NCBI GenBank assembly: GCA_025358395.1 | Contig: JANYJT010000260.1 | Coordinates: 1 to 34,663 of the forward strand | From: Bacteroidia bacterium | Lineage (GTDB): Bacteria; Bacteroidota; Bacteroidia; Bacteroidales; Prolixibacteraceae | DNA: 34,663 bases | Direction: 5' to 3' | Shown here: positions 1 to 8,983 of the stretch, in pieces | Layout: every line of letters begins with the position of its first letter | Numbering within the stretch: the first letter of the stretch is position 1 | Program-made: the position numbers and the translations under genes | The notes under the pieces: generated by a model | Databases searched by the model: none | Told to the model about the DNA's origin: nothing | What the model saw: the letters and a program-made list of their open reading frames with translations, nothing else

Positions 1-27
1 CATGATTGGTTTCAGTTTTCACGAGTT

Positions 28-1794
28 TCAACTATTTAGGTTATTCAAGGCTTTTTTTAAGGTCTCGTAATCAAAATTATTGGCGCAATGGCTTAAAAAA
101 TCAGCCATTCCCGGTTCCTGAAGACGAAGTCTGTCTGCAAGTTCTTCAATTTTGGTAGCATCGGTGTTCACTGCTGCTAACGTCAATTCTGAAATAAATG
201 CCTCATCAAGCTTCCTCATATCTAAGGAACCGCTGAAATTTTCAGGCAGTGTTTCATTTTCCTCTTCATCTTCACTGTAAACATATTCAATGCCAATATG
301 TTTGTGCATGGTTTCGAAAATCTCACTTCTTCTGAATGGTTTGCCAACAAAATCATCGTATCCGGCATCAAAAATCTCATTTCTTTCTTCACCCAAGACA
401 TGGGCCGATAGCGCGACAATTTTAATGCGCTTTCCGTATTCGGTCGCTTTTATGAGGCGGGTTGCCTCAAGTCCGTCCATAACCGGCATCCGGATATCCA
501 TCCATATAAAATTTGGCTGCCATTTTTCAGCAATTTTAACGGCTTCGCTGCCATTAACCGCCACTCGTACTTCTAACCCGATTAATTCCAATAACCTGAC
601 AAGCAGATTCCTGTTTTCTTCCTGGTCTTCTGCTACAAGAACCCGCGGAATAGCTTGACCTGGACCTAAACCAATGACAGGACGCTGAAATAATTTTACG
701 AAGACATCTTCCTCTCTGCCCTCTTCTATTTTAATTTTTACTGTAAAAGTGCTGCCTACTCCCAATTTGCTGGTGATTGTAATTTGACCACCCAAGATCT
801 TCGCGTATTCCTGACTAATGGCCAGACCAAGTCCGGTGCCACTCTTGCTTAGTTTTCCGCTTTCCGTTTGTACAAAATATTTGAACAGCTTTTCTTTCTC
901 ATTATCTGCCACGCCTGATCCGGTATCGGCCACTTCAATCATCAGAAATTCATTGTCTGGAGAATCTGTTTGAACTGAAAACCTGACAATTACTTTTCCA
1001 CTTTGCGTAAATTTTATCGCATTCCCGATCAGGTTAATAAGTATGATCCGTAATTTGGTTTCATCTGTTATTATATACCTTGGCAAATCTTTAGTCTCCT
1101 CCACGATAAGCATCAATCCCTGGTTGATTGCTTTAACCTCGAACATCTGTTTTAAATCCAAAATCAATTGATGAAGATTAAAATTGGCTGGTTCCAGAAC
1201 CACACGTTTGGATTCAATCTTTGCGATTTCAAGTACTTCGTTGATCAATGCCAAAAGATGCTCACCACTTCGGTTAATAATTTTCAGATATTCGCGGTGT
1301 CCGGCGGATACTGATGAATCATCCTGCATCATTTGAGAATAGCCCAAAATTGCATTAAGGGGAGTGCGCAATTCGTGGCTCATGTTGGCCAGGAAGGTAC
1401 TCTTGGCCTGGTTTGCATTCTGGGCGTTAATCTGCAATTCAATGGCCCTACTGTTTGCAAGACGCATGGCTTCCGATACGCTTGAAATCATTACTCCGGT
1501 CAACACAAATACCATCAATCCGAGCCAATCCGATGGATTTTTAATAAATGGAAGTGGTACAAGCAATGGCCAAAATGAGGTGACAGTCAGACATGCTAAA
1601 AATGTGGCCAACAATCCCGACCAAAGTCCGCCGTAGATCGAAATCACCATCACAGCCGGGTAAAATGTGAGCCACATCATGGTTGTTCCCAGAGAATATA
1701 ATGGCCAGACACGCGATGCAGCAGCGATAACAGTCACAGCAAGCGTTATGGACAATCGTTTCCGGGTGATGGGTGTTATCTGATGGAATCTCAT
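28..1794 (-). CDS. Hybrid histidine kinase with membrane N-terminus (HisKA-HATPase-REC)
   Basis: A 588-residue membrane sensor kinase. The first ~110 residues hold about four hydrophobic segments resembling the DUF4118/KdpD-type membrane sensor. A HisKA domain follows with phosphoacceptor H140 (ANMSHELRTP), then a HATPase_c domain with N-box N258, a D-x-G-x-G box near 290 and a GTGLGLA box near 319-325. A receiver domain spans ~383-500 with phosphoacceptor D433 (WMDIRMP) and K485. The last ~70 residues form a helical tail often seen after receivers in hybrid kinases; I see no HPt histidine motif. The gene starts 27 bases after the stop of the copper ATPase-receptor fusion and is on the same strand, so the two are probably cotranscribed. 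That fusion has a PAS but no kinase, so this protein is a candidate output partner (inference). No separate output regulator is visible; the operon may continue to the left of the window. Confidence 0.9.
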   Translation of the reverse strand: MRFHQITPITRKRLSITLAVTVIAAASRVWPLYSLGTTMMWLTFYPAVMVISIYGGLWSGLLATFLACLTVTSFWPLLVPLPFIKNPSDWLGLMVFVLTGVMISSVSEAMRLANSRAIELQINAQNANQAKSTFLANMSHELRTPLNAILGYSQMMQDDSSVSAGHREYLKIINRSGEHLLALINEVLEIAKIESKRVVLEPANFNLHQLILDLKQMFEVKAINQGLMLIVEETKDLPRYIITDETKLRIILINLIGNAIKFTQSGKVIVRFSVQTDSPDNEFLMIEVADTGSGVADNEKEKLFKYFVQTESGKLSKSGTGLGLAISQEYAKILGGQITITSKLGVGSTFTVKIKIEEGREEDVFVKLFQRPVIGLGPGQAIPRVLVAEDQEENRNLLVRLLELIGLEVRVAVNGSEAVKIAEKWQPNFIWMDIRMPVMDGLEATRLIKATEYGKRIKIVALSAHVLGEERNEIFDAGYDDFVGKPFRRSEIFETMHKHIGIEYVYSEDEEENETLPENFSGSLDMRKLDEAFISELTLAAVNTDATKIEELADRLRLQEPGMADFLSHCANNFDYETLKKALNNLNS

Positions 1795-1821
1795 AATTGA
1801 TGGGTATTTTTTTACCTTCTC

Positions 1822-4800
1822 CTATTCAACAATCCGGTATTTCTCCTTTTCACCGAGCCTTAAAGATAATTCGTTCACTTCCCTTTTAAGGTCAATCATT
1901 TTCATCTCCCTGCCTACCATGAGGTTATTAAATCGTTCCAGTTCCTTTGATTTTTCCATGATGGCATTTTCTGCCAATTTACGGTCAGTGATATCCTGAA
2001 TCGTCGTAATAAAATAAAGCGGATTCTGTTCAAAATCCATTTGCAAAACTGTACTTAAATCCACCCAAATAAGATGACCGTCCTTGTGAAGGTAGCGCTT
2101 CTCCCAGCGTCTTGATACATATTCTCCGGAGATTATGGATCGGATATATTCTTTATCTTTTTCTATATCATCAGGGTAAGTGATATCCTGCCAATTGATA
2201 TCTAAAAACTCTTCATCGGTGTATCCTAAAATTTGACGGAATGTTTTATTTGTTTTAATCTTTCCTCCAATTGCAGTAATTGATTTACCCACAGTAGAAT
2301 ATTCAAAAATATTCCTAAAATATTCCTCACTAAGGCGCATGGCTTCCTCTGCTTTTTTCCGTTCGCTAACTTCTTCCTGAAGCGCATTATTGACAATCAC
2401 CAATTCTTCAGTTCGCTCTCGTACGCGATTTTCGACTTCAACATAAGCTCGTTGCAACTCACTCTGTGTATAGACAAGCTTATCTTTTTCTAATTCCAGC
2501 TCATCATTCAACAATTTCAGCTGCCTGGCACTTGGAATAGCCAATAACCTTGGAAGATATGGCCAAACCACGACAGCGGTTGCCAGGGAGATTAACGCGC
2601 AAATGGAATCGACAATGGCCTGCCACCAATTTACTTCCCACCAGAGTCCGACAACATGCATAATATGTGTAGTACCACAAGCCAGAATGAACAATCCAAA
2701 CAGAAAAAGAATCCAGGTAAAGGGCATGTCCTTTCTTTTCCTGACAAAAACGATCAGGAAGAACGGAATTGAAGCATAAGAAATGGCAATGATTGCATTG
2801 GAAAGTGCCATTGCCATCATCAGAACCGGAGTCATGTTTCCGGGATTTGTACCTTTGATTTCCATGTTTGCAGCCGGCATCAGGAGCATCGGCCCAATAA
2901 TCAGAATGGCCAAGGCGATTGCCGGCGCGATAATTCGCGGAATGAGCTCTGCCGCTTGTCGCAAAACCGTCTTTTTAGGTGCAAAGGTCTGCACTTTGTA
3001 TGCTTTTAAACGAAGACTGTTGGTTACCACGAAGATTGAACTGAAAGCCATGGCTCCTGCCGCGAACATCGGACTAAGGAGTCCGTAGGCAGCAATTGGA
3101 ATGAGTGCCACATTGTAAAAAAGTGCCCAGATAAAATTCTGAATGATGGTTTGGGATGTTCCACGGGATAGGGATATGGCCCGGCCGACACCGGAAAGGT
3201 CGCCACTGATCAGGGTGATGCCGGCAGCTTCCATGGCAATGTCGGTTCCGGTTCCAAGCGCGATGCCAACATCGGCTTGCGCCAGGGCGGGTGCATCATT
3301 GATGCCATCGCCAACCATTGCCACCACCGGATGTGCATAATTTCCCATAGAACCGGACTCCTGTAGTTTCCTGATTGCCTCAGCCTTTTCGCCGGGCAAT
3401 ACTTCTGCCATGACCCTTGAAATGCCTACCTGCTTCGCGATGGCTTCAGCAGATAATTGATTATCACCGGTAATCATGACCAAATCCAGTCCCAGTTTTC
3501 GCAAATCGGCAATCGCCTCAACCGCGCCCGGCTTCAAGGTATCTGAAACGGCTATGATGCCTATCACACGAACTGGATCATCGCCATCATCCACCCTGGA
3601 AGCAACAATCATGGCCGTCTTACCTTCTGATTGCAGCCTGATAATGTCAGCCTGGATTTCTTCGGTAGATAGTCCCTCATTCTTCATCATCCTTAGATTG
3701 CCAATCGAGACAAGCCGGTCATCTACCTTAGCCCTGATTCCGAATCCGCCGAAGGCACGAAACTGCTGCGGTTCAGATAGTTTCAATTTCTTCTCTGCGG
3801 CTTTTGCGACCATCGATTTGCCCAATGGATGTTCCGAACCCTTCTCCGCACTAGCGGCCAGTCTCAAAATTTCATCGACAGAATTGTCGCCTACCGGAAG
3901 AATATCTGTCACCTGCGGTTCACCACGGGTAATAGTGCCGGTCTTATCAAACACAACAATGTTCAATTTACCGGCACGCTCGAGGACTTCACTGTTTTTG
4001 AACAAAATACCATTCAAGGCACCTTTGGAAGTACCTACCATGATGGCGGTAGGCGTGGCGAGTCCTATGGCACAAGGACATGCGATCACAAGTACGGCAA
4101 TTGCGTTGATCATGGCGATGGTCCAATCGGCCTGCGCCACATAGATCCATCCGGCAAAAGTAAATAAGGCAATTGCAATGATAACGGGGACGAAATATTT
4201 GCCGATCTCATCCGCCAACTTCTGTATCGGGGCTTTGCTTCCCTGGGCGGTTTGAACCATCTTGACAATCTGCGACAATGTGCTGTTTTTCCCAACCCTG
4301 GTGGCCTCAAAACGAATCAACCCTTCACGGTTAATGGTGGCACCGATGACCTCATCTCCGGGACCTTTGCTTACCGGCATAGACTCACCTGTGATCATGG
4401 ATTCCTCTATCGCGGATCGCCCTTCGGTGATGATTCCATCGACCGGCACTTTCTCTCCCGGACGAACGATGATGGTGTCACCAACTTCTACCAGCTCAAT
4501 GCTGATCACTGTTTCGACTCCGTCACGAAACACGCAGGCGGTTCTGGCTCGCAATCCCATCAAAGCTTTCAACGCTTCGGACGTTTTGCCTTTGGCTTTG
4601 GTTTCAAGGTATTTTCCGAGCCTGATCAGCGTAATAATGGCGGCCCCTGTTTCGAAGTAAACATTGGGACTGTCAATGATTCCAATGGCAACGAACAGGC
4701 TTGAAAAATAAGCGACAGATGAACCCATCATGATCAGAACATCCATGTTGGCGCTGCCATTGCGCAGGCTTTTAAATGCACCGACATAAAAATGCCATCC

Positions 4801-5424
4801 AACGACAAACTGCACCACCGTAGCGGCAAAAAGCATGGCAAAAAGGTCATATTGAAAACCTGCCAGTTTGAAATCGCGGGCCATGCTGAAGATTATCAGC
4901 GGAACGGTAAATACAAGGCCGGTGATTAAAAGGGACTTCTGTTTTCTGAGCTCTGTAGCCCTGGCATTGGCTTCAACCTCTTCAACATCTTCCGAAGCAC
5001 CGGCCTGAACAAGGTCAAATCCTGCTTTGCGGATAATAGCTGCCAGTTCGGAGATTGAGGTCATACCGGGAATATATTCCATGGATATATGTTCATTGCC
5101 AAAGCCAACCTGAGCAATTAAGACCCCATTCTGTTTGGCTAGAAGCTTTTCGAGCATCAATGCGTCTGTCGAATCCCGCATCCCGGTAACGGGCAGTTCA
5201 ATTTTACCCGTAGCCACATCATAACCGATGTGTCTGACAGATGCAATAATCTGATTGTCGCTAAGCTGAGAAGAATCAAATGTGATGTTCAATTTCTCCC
5301 CGGCAAAATCGACATTTGCCTCAGATACACCAGGGAGTTTGCGTATGCCGGTCTCAATTGCCCGGGCGCAATTGCTGCAGGACAAACCCGTTACCGGCAT
5401 GATGGAACTTTTGATTGGCTTCAT
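1822..5424 (-). CDS. Cu(I) P1B-ATPase fused to ethylene-receptor-like domain, coiled coil and PAS
   Basis: A 1200-residue fusion. Residues 1-~810 are a full copper exporter ATPase: HMA domain with C16-S-N-C19, a second HMA-like domain without CxxC (~78-140), TGES 345-348, CPC 449-451, phosphorylated D493 (DKTGT), H532-P533, TGDN 652-655, GDGIND 705-710, and the Cu(I) signature Y770-N771 plus M792/S795/S796. CopA normally ends here. Instead there is an added helix (~829-849), a Met-rich loop (M846, M849, M854, M864, M869, M870, M872), then three helices (~866-895, 904-929, 935-960) resembling the ETR1 ethylene-binding domain: SYASIP (882-887), [12 protein letters not shown] (909-920) with C916 and H920 matching ETR1 Cys65 and His69. 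ETR1 Asp25 aligns with N876. A coiled coil (~966-1030), PAS/PAC (~1031-1153) and a coiled tail follow. There is no HisKA or HATPase. The ATPase call is very secure; the receptor-domain call rests on motif alignment from memory. Confidence 0.93.
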   Translation of the reverse strand: MKPIKSSIMPVTGLSCSNCARAIETGIRKLPGVSEANVDFAGEKLNITFDSSQLSDNQIIASVRHIGYDVATGKIELPVTGMRDSTDALMLEKLLAKQNGVLIAQVGFGNEHISMEYIPGMTSISELAAIIRKAGFDLVQAGASEDVEEVEANARATELRKQKSLLITGLVFTVPLIIFSMARDFKLAGFQYDLFAMLFAATVVQFVVGWHFYVGAFKSLRNGSANMDVLIMMGSSVAYFSSLFVAIGIIDSPNVYFETGAAIITLIRLGKYLETKAKGKTSEALKALMGLRARTACVFRDGVETVISIELVEVGDTIIVRPGEKVPVDGIITEGRSAIEESMITGESMPVSKGPGDEVIGATINREGLIRFEATRVGKNSTLSQIVKMVQTAQGSKAPIQKLADEIGKYFVPVIIAIALFTFAGWIYVAQADWTIAMINAIAVLVIACPCAIGLATPTAIMVGTSKGALNGILFKNSEVLERAGKLNIVVFDKTGTITRGEPQVTDILPVGDNSVDEILRLAASAEKGSEHPLGKSMVAKAAEKKLKLSEPQQFRAFGGFGIRAKVDDRLVSIGNLRMMKNEGLSTEEIQADIIRLQSEGKTAMIVASRVDDGDDPVRVIGIIAVSDTLKPGAVEAIADLRKLGLDLVMITGDNQLSAEAIAKQVGISRVMAEVLPGEKAEAIRKLQESGSMGNYAHPVVAMVGDGINDAPALAQADVGIALGTGTDIAMEAAGITLISGDLSGVGRAISLSRGTSQTIIQNFIWALFYNVALIPIAAYGLLSPMFAAGAMAFSSIFVVTNSLRLKAYKVQTFAPKKTVLRQAAELIPRIIAPAIALAILIIGPMLLMPAANMEIKGTNPGNMTPVLMMAMALSNAIIAISYASIPFFLIVFVRKRKDMPFTWILFLFGLFILACGTTHIMHVVGLWWEVNWWQAIVDSICALISLATAVVVWPYLPRLLAIPSARQLKLLNDELELEKDKLVYTQSELQRAYVEVENRVRERTEELVIVNNALQEEVSERKKAEEAMRLSEEYFRNIFEYSTVGKSITAIGGKIKTNKTFRQILGYTDEEFLDINWQDITYPDDIEKDKEYIRSIISGEYVSRRWEKRYLHKDGHLIWVDLSTVLQMDFEQNPLYFITTIQDITDRKLAENAIMEKSKELERFNNLMVGREMKMIDLKREVNELSLRLGEKEKYRIVE
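2545..2838 (-). other. Ethylene-binding-domain-like segment inside the ATPase fusion
   Basis: This is the part encoding residues 863-960 of the fusion. It aligns without gaps to the ETR1 region around Asp25-His69: Y883 with Tyr32, I886 with Ile35, P887 with Pro36, F909 with Phe58, G910 with Gly59, F912 with Phe61, I913 with Ile62, C916 with Cys65, H920 with His69. The codons for C916 (2677-2679) and H920 (2665-2667) read TGT and CAT. The position of Asp25 is N876 (codon 2797-2799). The loop between the first two helices (RKRKD, 895-899) is positively charged, consistent with a cytoplasmic side. The alignment was made by eye against a remembered ETR1 sequence. Confidence 0.8.
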
Positions 5425-5608
5425 CGTTTATTGGGGAGTTACATTGGCTAAAATTTTAATACAACTTTGAGACCAAAAGATGAAGGAATAGTACCTAATG
5501 AAAGCAAAGCATTAGTTAAAGTTAAAAAATAATTTGATTTTGACAATTTCTCTATAAACATCCCGGCTATTTGAGAACAAGAATTGTGCATCAGGAATTC
5601 TCCTAATT

Positions 5609-7369
5609 TTAGAGGATTATTGCCTTATCTCTCTGTAGATATTTTTGAACCACCTCCATTAATTCTACTTTTTTTATCGGTTTTGCAAGATAATCGTTGC
5701 ATCCGGCTTCAATTGATTTTTCCCGATCTCCCTCCAGTCCAAAAGCTGTCTGTGCAATAATTACCACATCATTGTTGAATTGCCGGATTTGTTGCGTGGC
5801 TTCATATCCATTCAGGACCGGCATCTTTATATCCATCAAAATCAAATCAAGATCGCGGTGATTTTTGCATAACTCGACAGCTTCCTTCCCATTTTTGGCA
5901 AACAACGCCTTTTCACAGATTTTTTTCAAAATTGTTGCCAGAAATGTTCTTGAAATATCGTCATCATCAACTATTAGCAACTTAAAATCCCTTTCTTTTT
6001 CTTCCTTTTCCTCCAAAAAGACCTTGTGTATTTCCTCCTTCTTTTCATTGTCCCGCACGTCGTAAGGAATTGTGAAATAGAAAGTACTCCCCTTCCCAAT
6101 TTCACTTTCAACCCATATGGTACCGTGCAGCATTTCGACATAGGCCTTTGTAATTGCCAGACCCAATCCAGCTCCCTCCCTTGCGCTAATATCCGAGACA
6201 TCTGCCTGAATAAAGCGCTCAAAAATAGCGGATTGCCGGTCTTTTGGAATTCCGATACCTGTGTCTTTCACAAAAAACCGTAGAGACGCACGATCGTGCG
6301 TCTCCTCCGCCCCCAAACCATGATGCAAAGACGCACGATCGTGCGTCTCTACAAGATCATACCCAAATTCTATCGAACCTTCATTGGTGTATTTTATGGC
6401 ATTTTTAACCAAATTGGTAAGAATTGCGAAAAGTTTCTCCCGGTCTGTTCTGATAATTGCTTCCTTGTCGGGTAAACAACCTCCAAGGATCAGGTTCATC
6501 CCCTTTCTTTCTACTTCCGGTTTGAAGAAAGTATAAACATAATCGATTTGGCTGTTAATATTTGACTCATTCATCACAACCTTCATCAAACCTGATTCAA
6601 TTTTCGAAATATCAATTATGTCGTTGATGATATTGAGCATACGTACACCACTTTTCTCTATTATTTTGATATACTCCCGCTGCTCGTCAGTCGTAAGGTT
6701 GGGTTCCTTTAACAGATCAGCAAAACCCAGGATCCCGTTCATAGGAGTCCGGATTTCGTGGCTCATATTGGCAAGAAAGGCCGATTTCAATCGGTCACTC
6801 TCTTCGGCATGCTCCTTTGCTACCAACAATTCTTTTGTCCTGCTTTGAATTAAATTCTCCTGATGGTCTATTAAATGGGCATTTCGAAATACTAATCCCA
6901 ATAATACAGTCAAATTGCTGTACGTATTTTTAAGCATTTCGAGGTTGTTTTTATCAGGCAACCCTAACACCAGAATACACCCCAATGTTTCACCCTGTGC
7001 AATTAACGGAATAGCTAAATTAATTTCAAAATTTAATTTTTGTCTATCTCTTTCAAAAGCATTACCTTCATTTTCAGTTGTTAACTCTGCTATTTCTTTG
7101 AACAAAAAGCTTTTTTCAATTAAACGTGACATTTCATCACTGTTACACAATTCCATTTTCCGTTCCGGACTAACGTGAAGTATTTCGAATTGTTTCTTTT
7201 CTGTCTTTTTCGAAAAGATTAAAACCAGTCGGGCTCCCGTCATTTCACGAATTTCGCCAACTAACCATTGCGATAGTTTGTCAATATCATCAGAAGCAGC
7301 TAAAATTCTCGAAATGATGTCAACAATCATGAATGCGCCCGCAGGTTCCAGGTTTTTATTGTCAATCAT
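5609..7369 (-). CDS. GAF hybrid histidine kinase of the corrinoid operon, with in-frame repeat insertion
   Basis: A 586-residue protein without membrane segments. Residues ~1-165 look like a GAF sensor domain; a short coiled linker leads to HisKA with H204 (NMSHEIRTPMNGILGF). HATPase_c has N-box N323, DTGIG at 369-373 and GAGLGLA near 399-405. A receiver domain (~463-578) carries phosphoacceptor D513 (LMDIKMP) and K563-P. Residues 341-363 repeat the motif ETHDRASL twice and are encoded by a palindromic pair inserted between the N-box and the G1 box, so the loop there is longer than usual. The start codon overlaps the end of the DUF1638 gene by four bases, so translation is probably coupled. 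It is the last gene of the corrinoid/methyltransferase operon, so its input may be linked to the state of that system (inference). No dedicated output regulator is adjacent. Confidence 0.92.
   Translation of the reverse strand: MIDNKNLEPAGAFMIVDIISRILAASDDIDKLSQWLVGEIREMTGARLVLIFSKKTEKKQFEILHVSPERKMELCNSDEMSRLIEKSFLFKEIAELTTENEGNAFERDRQKLNFEINLAIPLIAQGETLGCILVLGLPDKNNLEMLKNTYSNLTVLLGLVFRNAHLIDHQENLIQSRTKELLVAKEHAEESDRLKSAFLANMSHEIRTPMNGILGFADLLKEPNLTTDEQREYIKIIEKSGVRMLNIINDIIDISKIESGLMKVVMNESNINSQIDYVYTFFKPEVERKGMNLILGGCLPDKEAIIRTDREKLFAILTNLVKNAIKYTNEGSIEFGYDLVETHDRASLHHGLGAEETHDRASLRFFVKDTGIGIPKDRQSAIFERFIQADVSDISAREGAGLGLAITKAYVEMLHGTIWVESEIGKGSTFYFTIPYDVRDNEKKEEIHKVFLEEKEEKERDFKLLIVDDDDISRTFLATILKKICEKALFAKNGKEAVELCKNHRDLDLILMDIKMPVLNGYEATQQIRQFNNDVVIIAQTAFGLEGDREKSIEAGCNDYLAKPIKKVELMEVVQKYLQRDKAIIL
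6280..6352. repeat. REPIN-like inverted pair of palindromes inside the kinase gene
   Basis: Two nearly identical palindromic units face each other: 6280-6303 is the exact reverse complement of 6329-6352. Each contains a self-complementary core (6283-6304 and 6329-6348; core GACGCACGATCGTGCGTC). The 25 bases between are unrelated. The whole 73-base element fits the reading frame of the kinase and encodes residues 341-363. Two REP units in inverted orientation is the layout of a REPIN, a type of non-autonomous mobile element. Confidence 0.85.
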
Positions 7370-7980
7370 TCTTCTGCAATTAAATTGTTAATTTCTATCT
7401 GTAGATTATTGATAAAAAAGTCGATCGAAATTTTCATAATGTCGTAGGGGAGATTGAAGAATGCTGCACATTCTTCGATTTCCTTATATGGGACAGACAG
7501 CACACCGGTGTCGAGGTAAATAAATTTTTTGTGTTGCTCGTGCAACAAGCTTTTTATATGTTCCGGAGGCAATTCCAGCAATTCCTTAAAAATTTCTTTC
7601 CACCTCACTGTCCATTCAGGCAGAAGGAAGAAAGCGCCTTCCCTGGTAAGTTTCCTTCTTAATTCCCTGCCAATTAATATTTCAACACAATTGCATCCAG
7701 GCAACTTGTTAACATTCTTTCTTTCAGACATTTCTTTCATAAACGGATGACAATCGCCACAGATTAAAAGCACCTTTTGGTCTTTTTTCAATCTGTTTTC
7801 TACTTGTTCTGTAAGGACATTTGACAATTCGTCGGGAAACAGATGTAAATAAGAATCATAAAAACTTATCGGGATGGTAATATCCAGCATTTGATCCATT
7901 TTTTCCAATTCGTACTTGAAAATGGAACATGCAATTATTTCGACCACGTTGTTTTCCTTTAAGTTAGTTATAGAACTCAT
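7366..7980 (-). CDS. DUF1638 family protein
   Basis: A 204-residue cytoplasmic protein that I recognise as DUF1638: start region IIACSIFKYEL, a LFPDEL segment near 47-52, the Cys-rich LLICGDCH (C74, C77, H78), GCNC (C96, C98) followed by ILIGRE, and FFLLPEW near 117-123. The function of the family is not established; members are often found beside corrinoid-dependent methyltransferases, as here. The cysteines and H78 could bind a metal (inference). The gene overlaps the methyltransferase gene upstream by 17 bases and the kinase gene downstream by 4 bases, so it is almost certainly part of one translationally coupled unit. Confidence 0.8.
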   Translation of the reverse strand: MSSITNLKENNVVEIIACSIFKYELEKMDQMLDITIPISFYDSYLHLFPDELSNVLTEQVENRLKKDQKVLLICGDCHPFMKEMSERKNVNKLPGCNCVEILIGRELRRKLTREGAFFLLPEWTVRWKEIFKELLELPPEHIKSLLHEQHKKFIYLDTGVLSVPYKEIEECAAFFNLPYDIMKISIDFFINNLQIEINNLIAEE

Positions 7981-8983
7981 TTACCGCATCTTTCATTGCA
8001 AGAATATTTTCTTCCGGAGTTTGACTTAGAACATCAGAACTACAAGAGAACAAAATATGCCTTTTATCGGTTTTTGTCGTTTTTAATATCTCCAGACAAC
8101 TTTCTTTGACTTGTTCTTTTTGCTTCATGTACAACGACGGTCCTTCAATTCCAAACAAAATTACTCTGTCTTTACCAATGATTTTACGGGCTTCCAAATA
8201 ATTATCAGTATAGTCCAAGGCAAATCCAATCACATTTTCCGGAAAATCAACATATGTATCGAAATAGGGAAGAAATGGTACTCCGCCATGGTGCATCACC
8301 AGATTGCCTTTTACCATCGAAAATGCCGAATTTAAAATCGGATTTACGATATCTATGGTTTGCTGACGCGTTACCGAGTTTGAGTTGGCAAAAACCGTTG
8401 GCATAATCACACAGGCTACACCATCAGCGATTAGGGCATTTGTAAAATCGACAAAAAACGGAACAATGTATTCCATGGTCTTTTCGAATGCTACTTTCTC
8501 GAACAGGAATATATCCAACCATTTTTCCATTCCGAAAATCATAATCGGAAGGTCGACCGGATTGAGCGAAACTGCCGCCACAGGTACCGTGATACCGAAA
8601 TGGTCGGCTAATAGCCTATTGCAATTGCGCAGATACATCAAATCCGGATCTGAATTAATATCAGGATACGGAGTTTTTAACAATTCATCGACCGATTGTA
8701 TCAAAGGTTTACGGAACATGGGTGGGCGATCGGAATAGAATTTGAGTTCACTGCCGAATGCTTTGCCGATTAACGACAAAGCAAATGGTCCGAAAAGCAC
8801 ATCCGGCGCAAACTTGTCATAAATGGCTATTTGTCCTTTGCAATAAGCTTTAGGGTTCTGGTAATATTCCTGATTGGTAGTCCCGCAATATTTGGAGCCA
8901 TAATGCGAAAGTGTAGCAGTAAAGGCCCGTTTATCAGTTTCTTCTCCTTTAATGGCAGCAACTATTCTTTCAAAACTATTCAT
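7964..8983 (-). CDS. URO-D/MtaA-type corrinoid methyltransferase
   Basis: A 339-residue TIM-barrel protein of the uroporphyrinogen decarboxylase superfamily (MtaA/MtbA/CmuA-like branch), which moves methyl groups to or from corrinoid proteins. The true haem-pathway hemE is elsewhere (18121-19155), and this protein lacks the HemE start motif WFMRQAGR, so haem decarboxylation is unlikely. Zinc-dependent MtaA-type enzymes use a His-x-Cys pair and a later Cys. Here the corresponding stretch reads LVMHHGGVPF (H231, H232) with no cysteine two residues on, while a later cysteine is present (C314, LFSCSSD). The metal site is therefore altered, and the substrate cannot be named. It overlaps the corrinoid protein gene upstream by eight bases and the DUF1638 gene downstream by 17 bases. 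Confidence 0.82.
   Translation of the reverse strand: MNSFERIVAAIKGEETDKRAFTATLSHYGSKYCGTTNQEYYQNPKAYCKGQIAIYDKFAPDVLFGPFALSLIGKAFGSELKFYSDRPPMFRKPLIQSVDELLKTPYPDINSDPDLMYLRNCNRLLADHFGITVPVAAVSLNPVDLPIMIFGMEKWLDIFLFEKVAFEKTMEYIVPFFVDFTNALIADGVACVIMPTVFANSNSVTRQQTIDIVNPILNSAFSMVKGNLVMHHGGVPFLPYFDTYVDFPENVIGFALDYTDNYLEARKIIGKDRVILFGIEGPSLYMKQKEQVKESCLEILKTTKTDKRHILFSCSSDVLSQTPEENILAMKDAVNEFYN

Noticed and set aside
3476..4144. Plus-strand open frame of 222 codons
   Set aside because: It lies entirely inside the copper ATPase region with all catalytic motifs on the other strand; its Ser/Ala/Pro-rich translation has no recognisable family.
6280..6352. CRISPR-like repeats
   Set aside because: Only two units are present, inverted rather than direct, inside a coding frame; no cas genes are nearby.
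7964..8983. Second hemE
   Set aside because: It belongs to the URO-D superfamily but lacks the HemE substrate motif and is coupled to a corrinoid protein; the true hemE is at 18121-19155.
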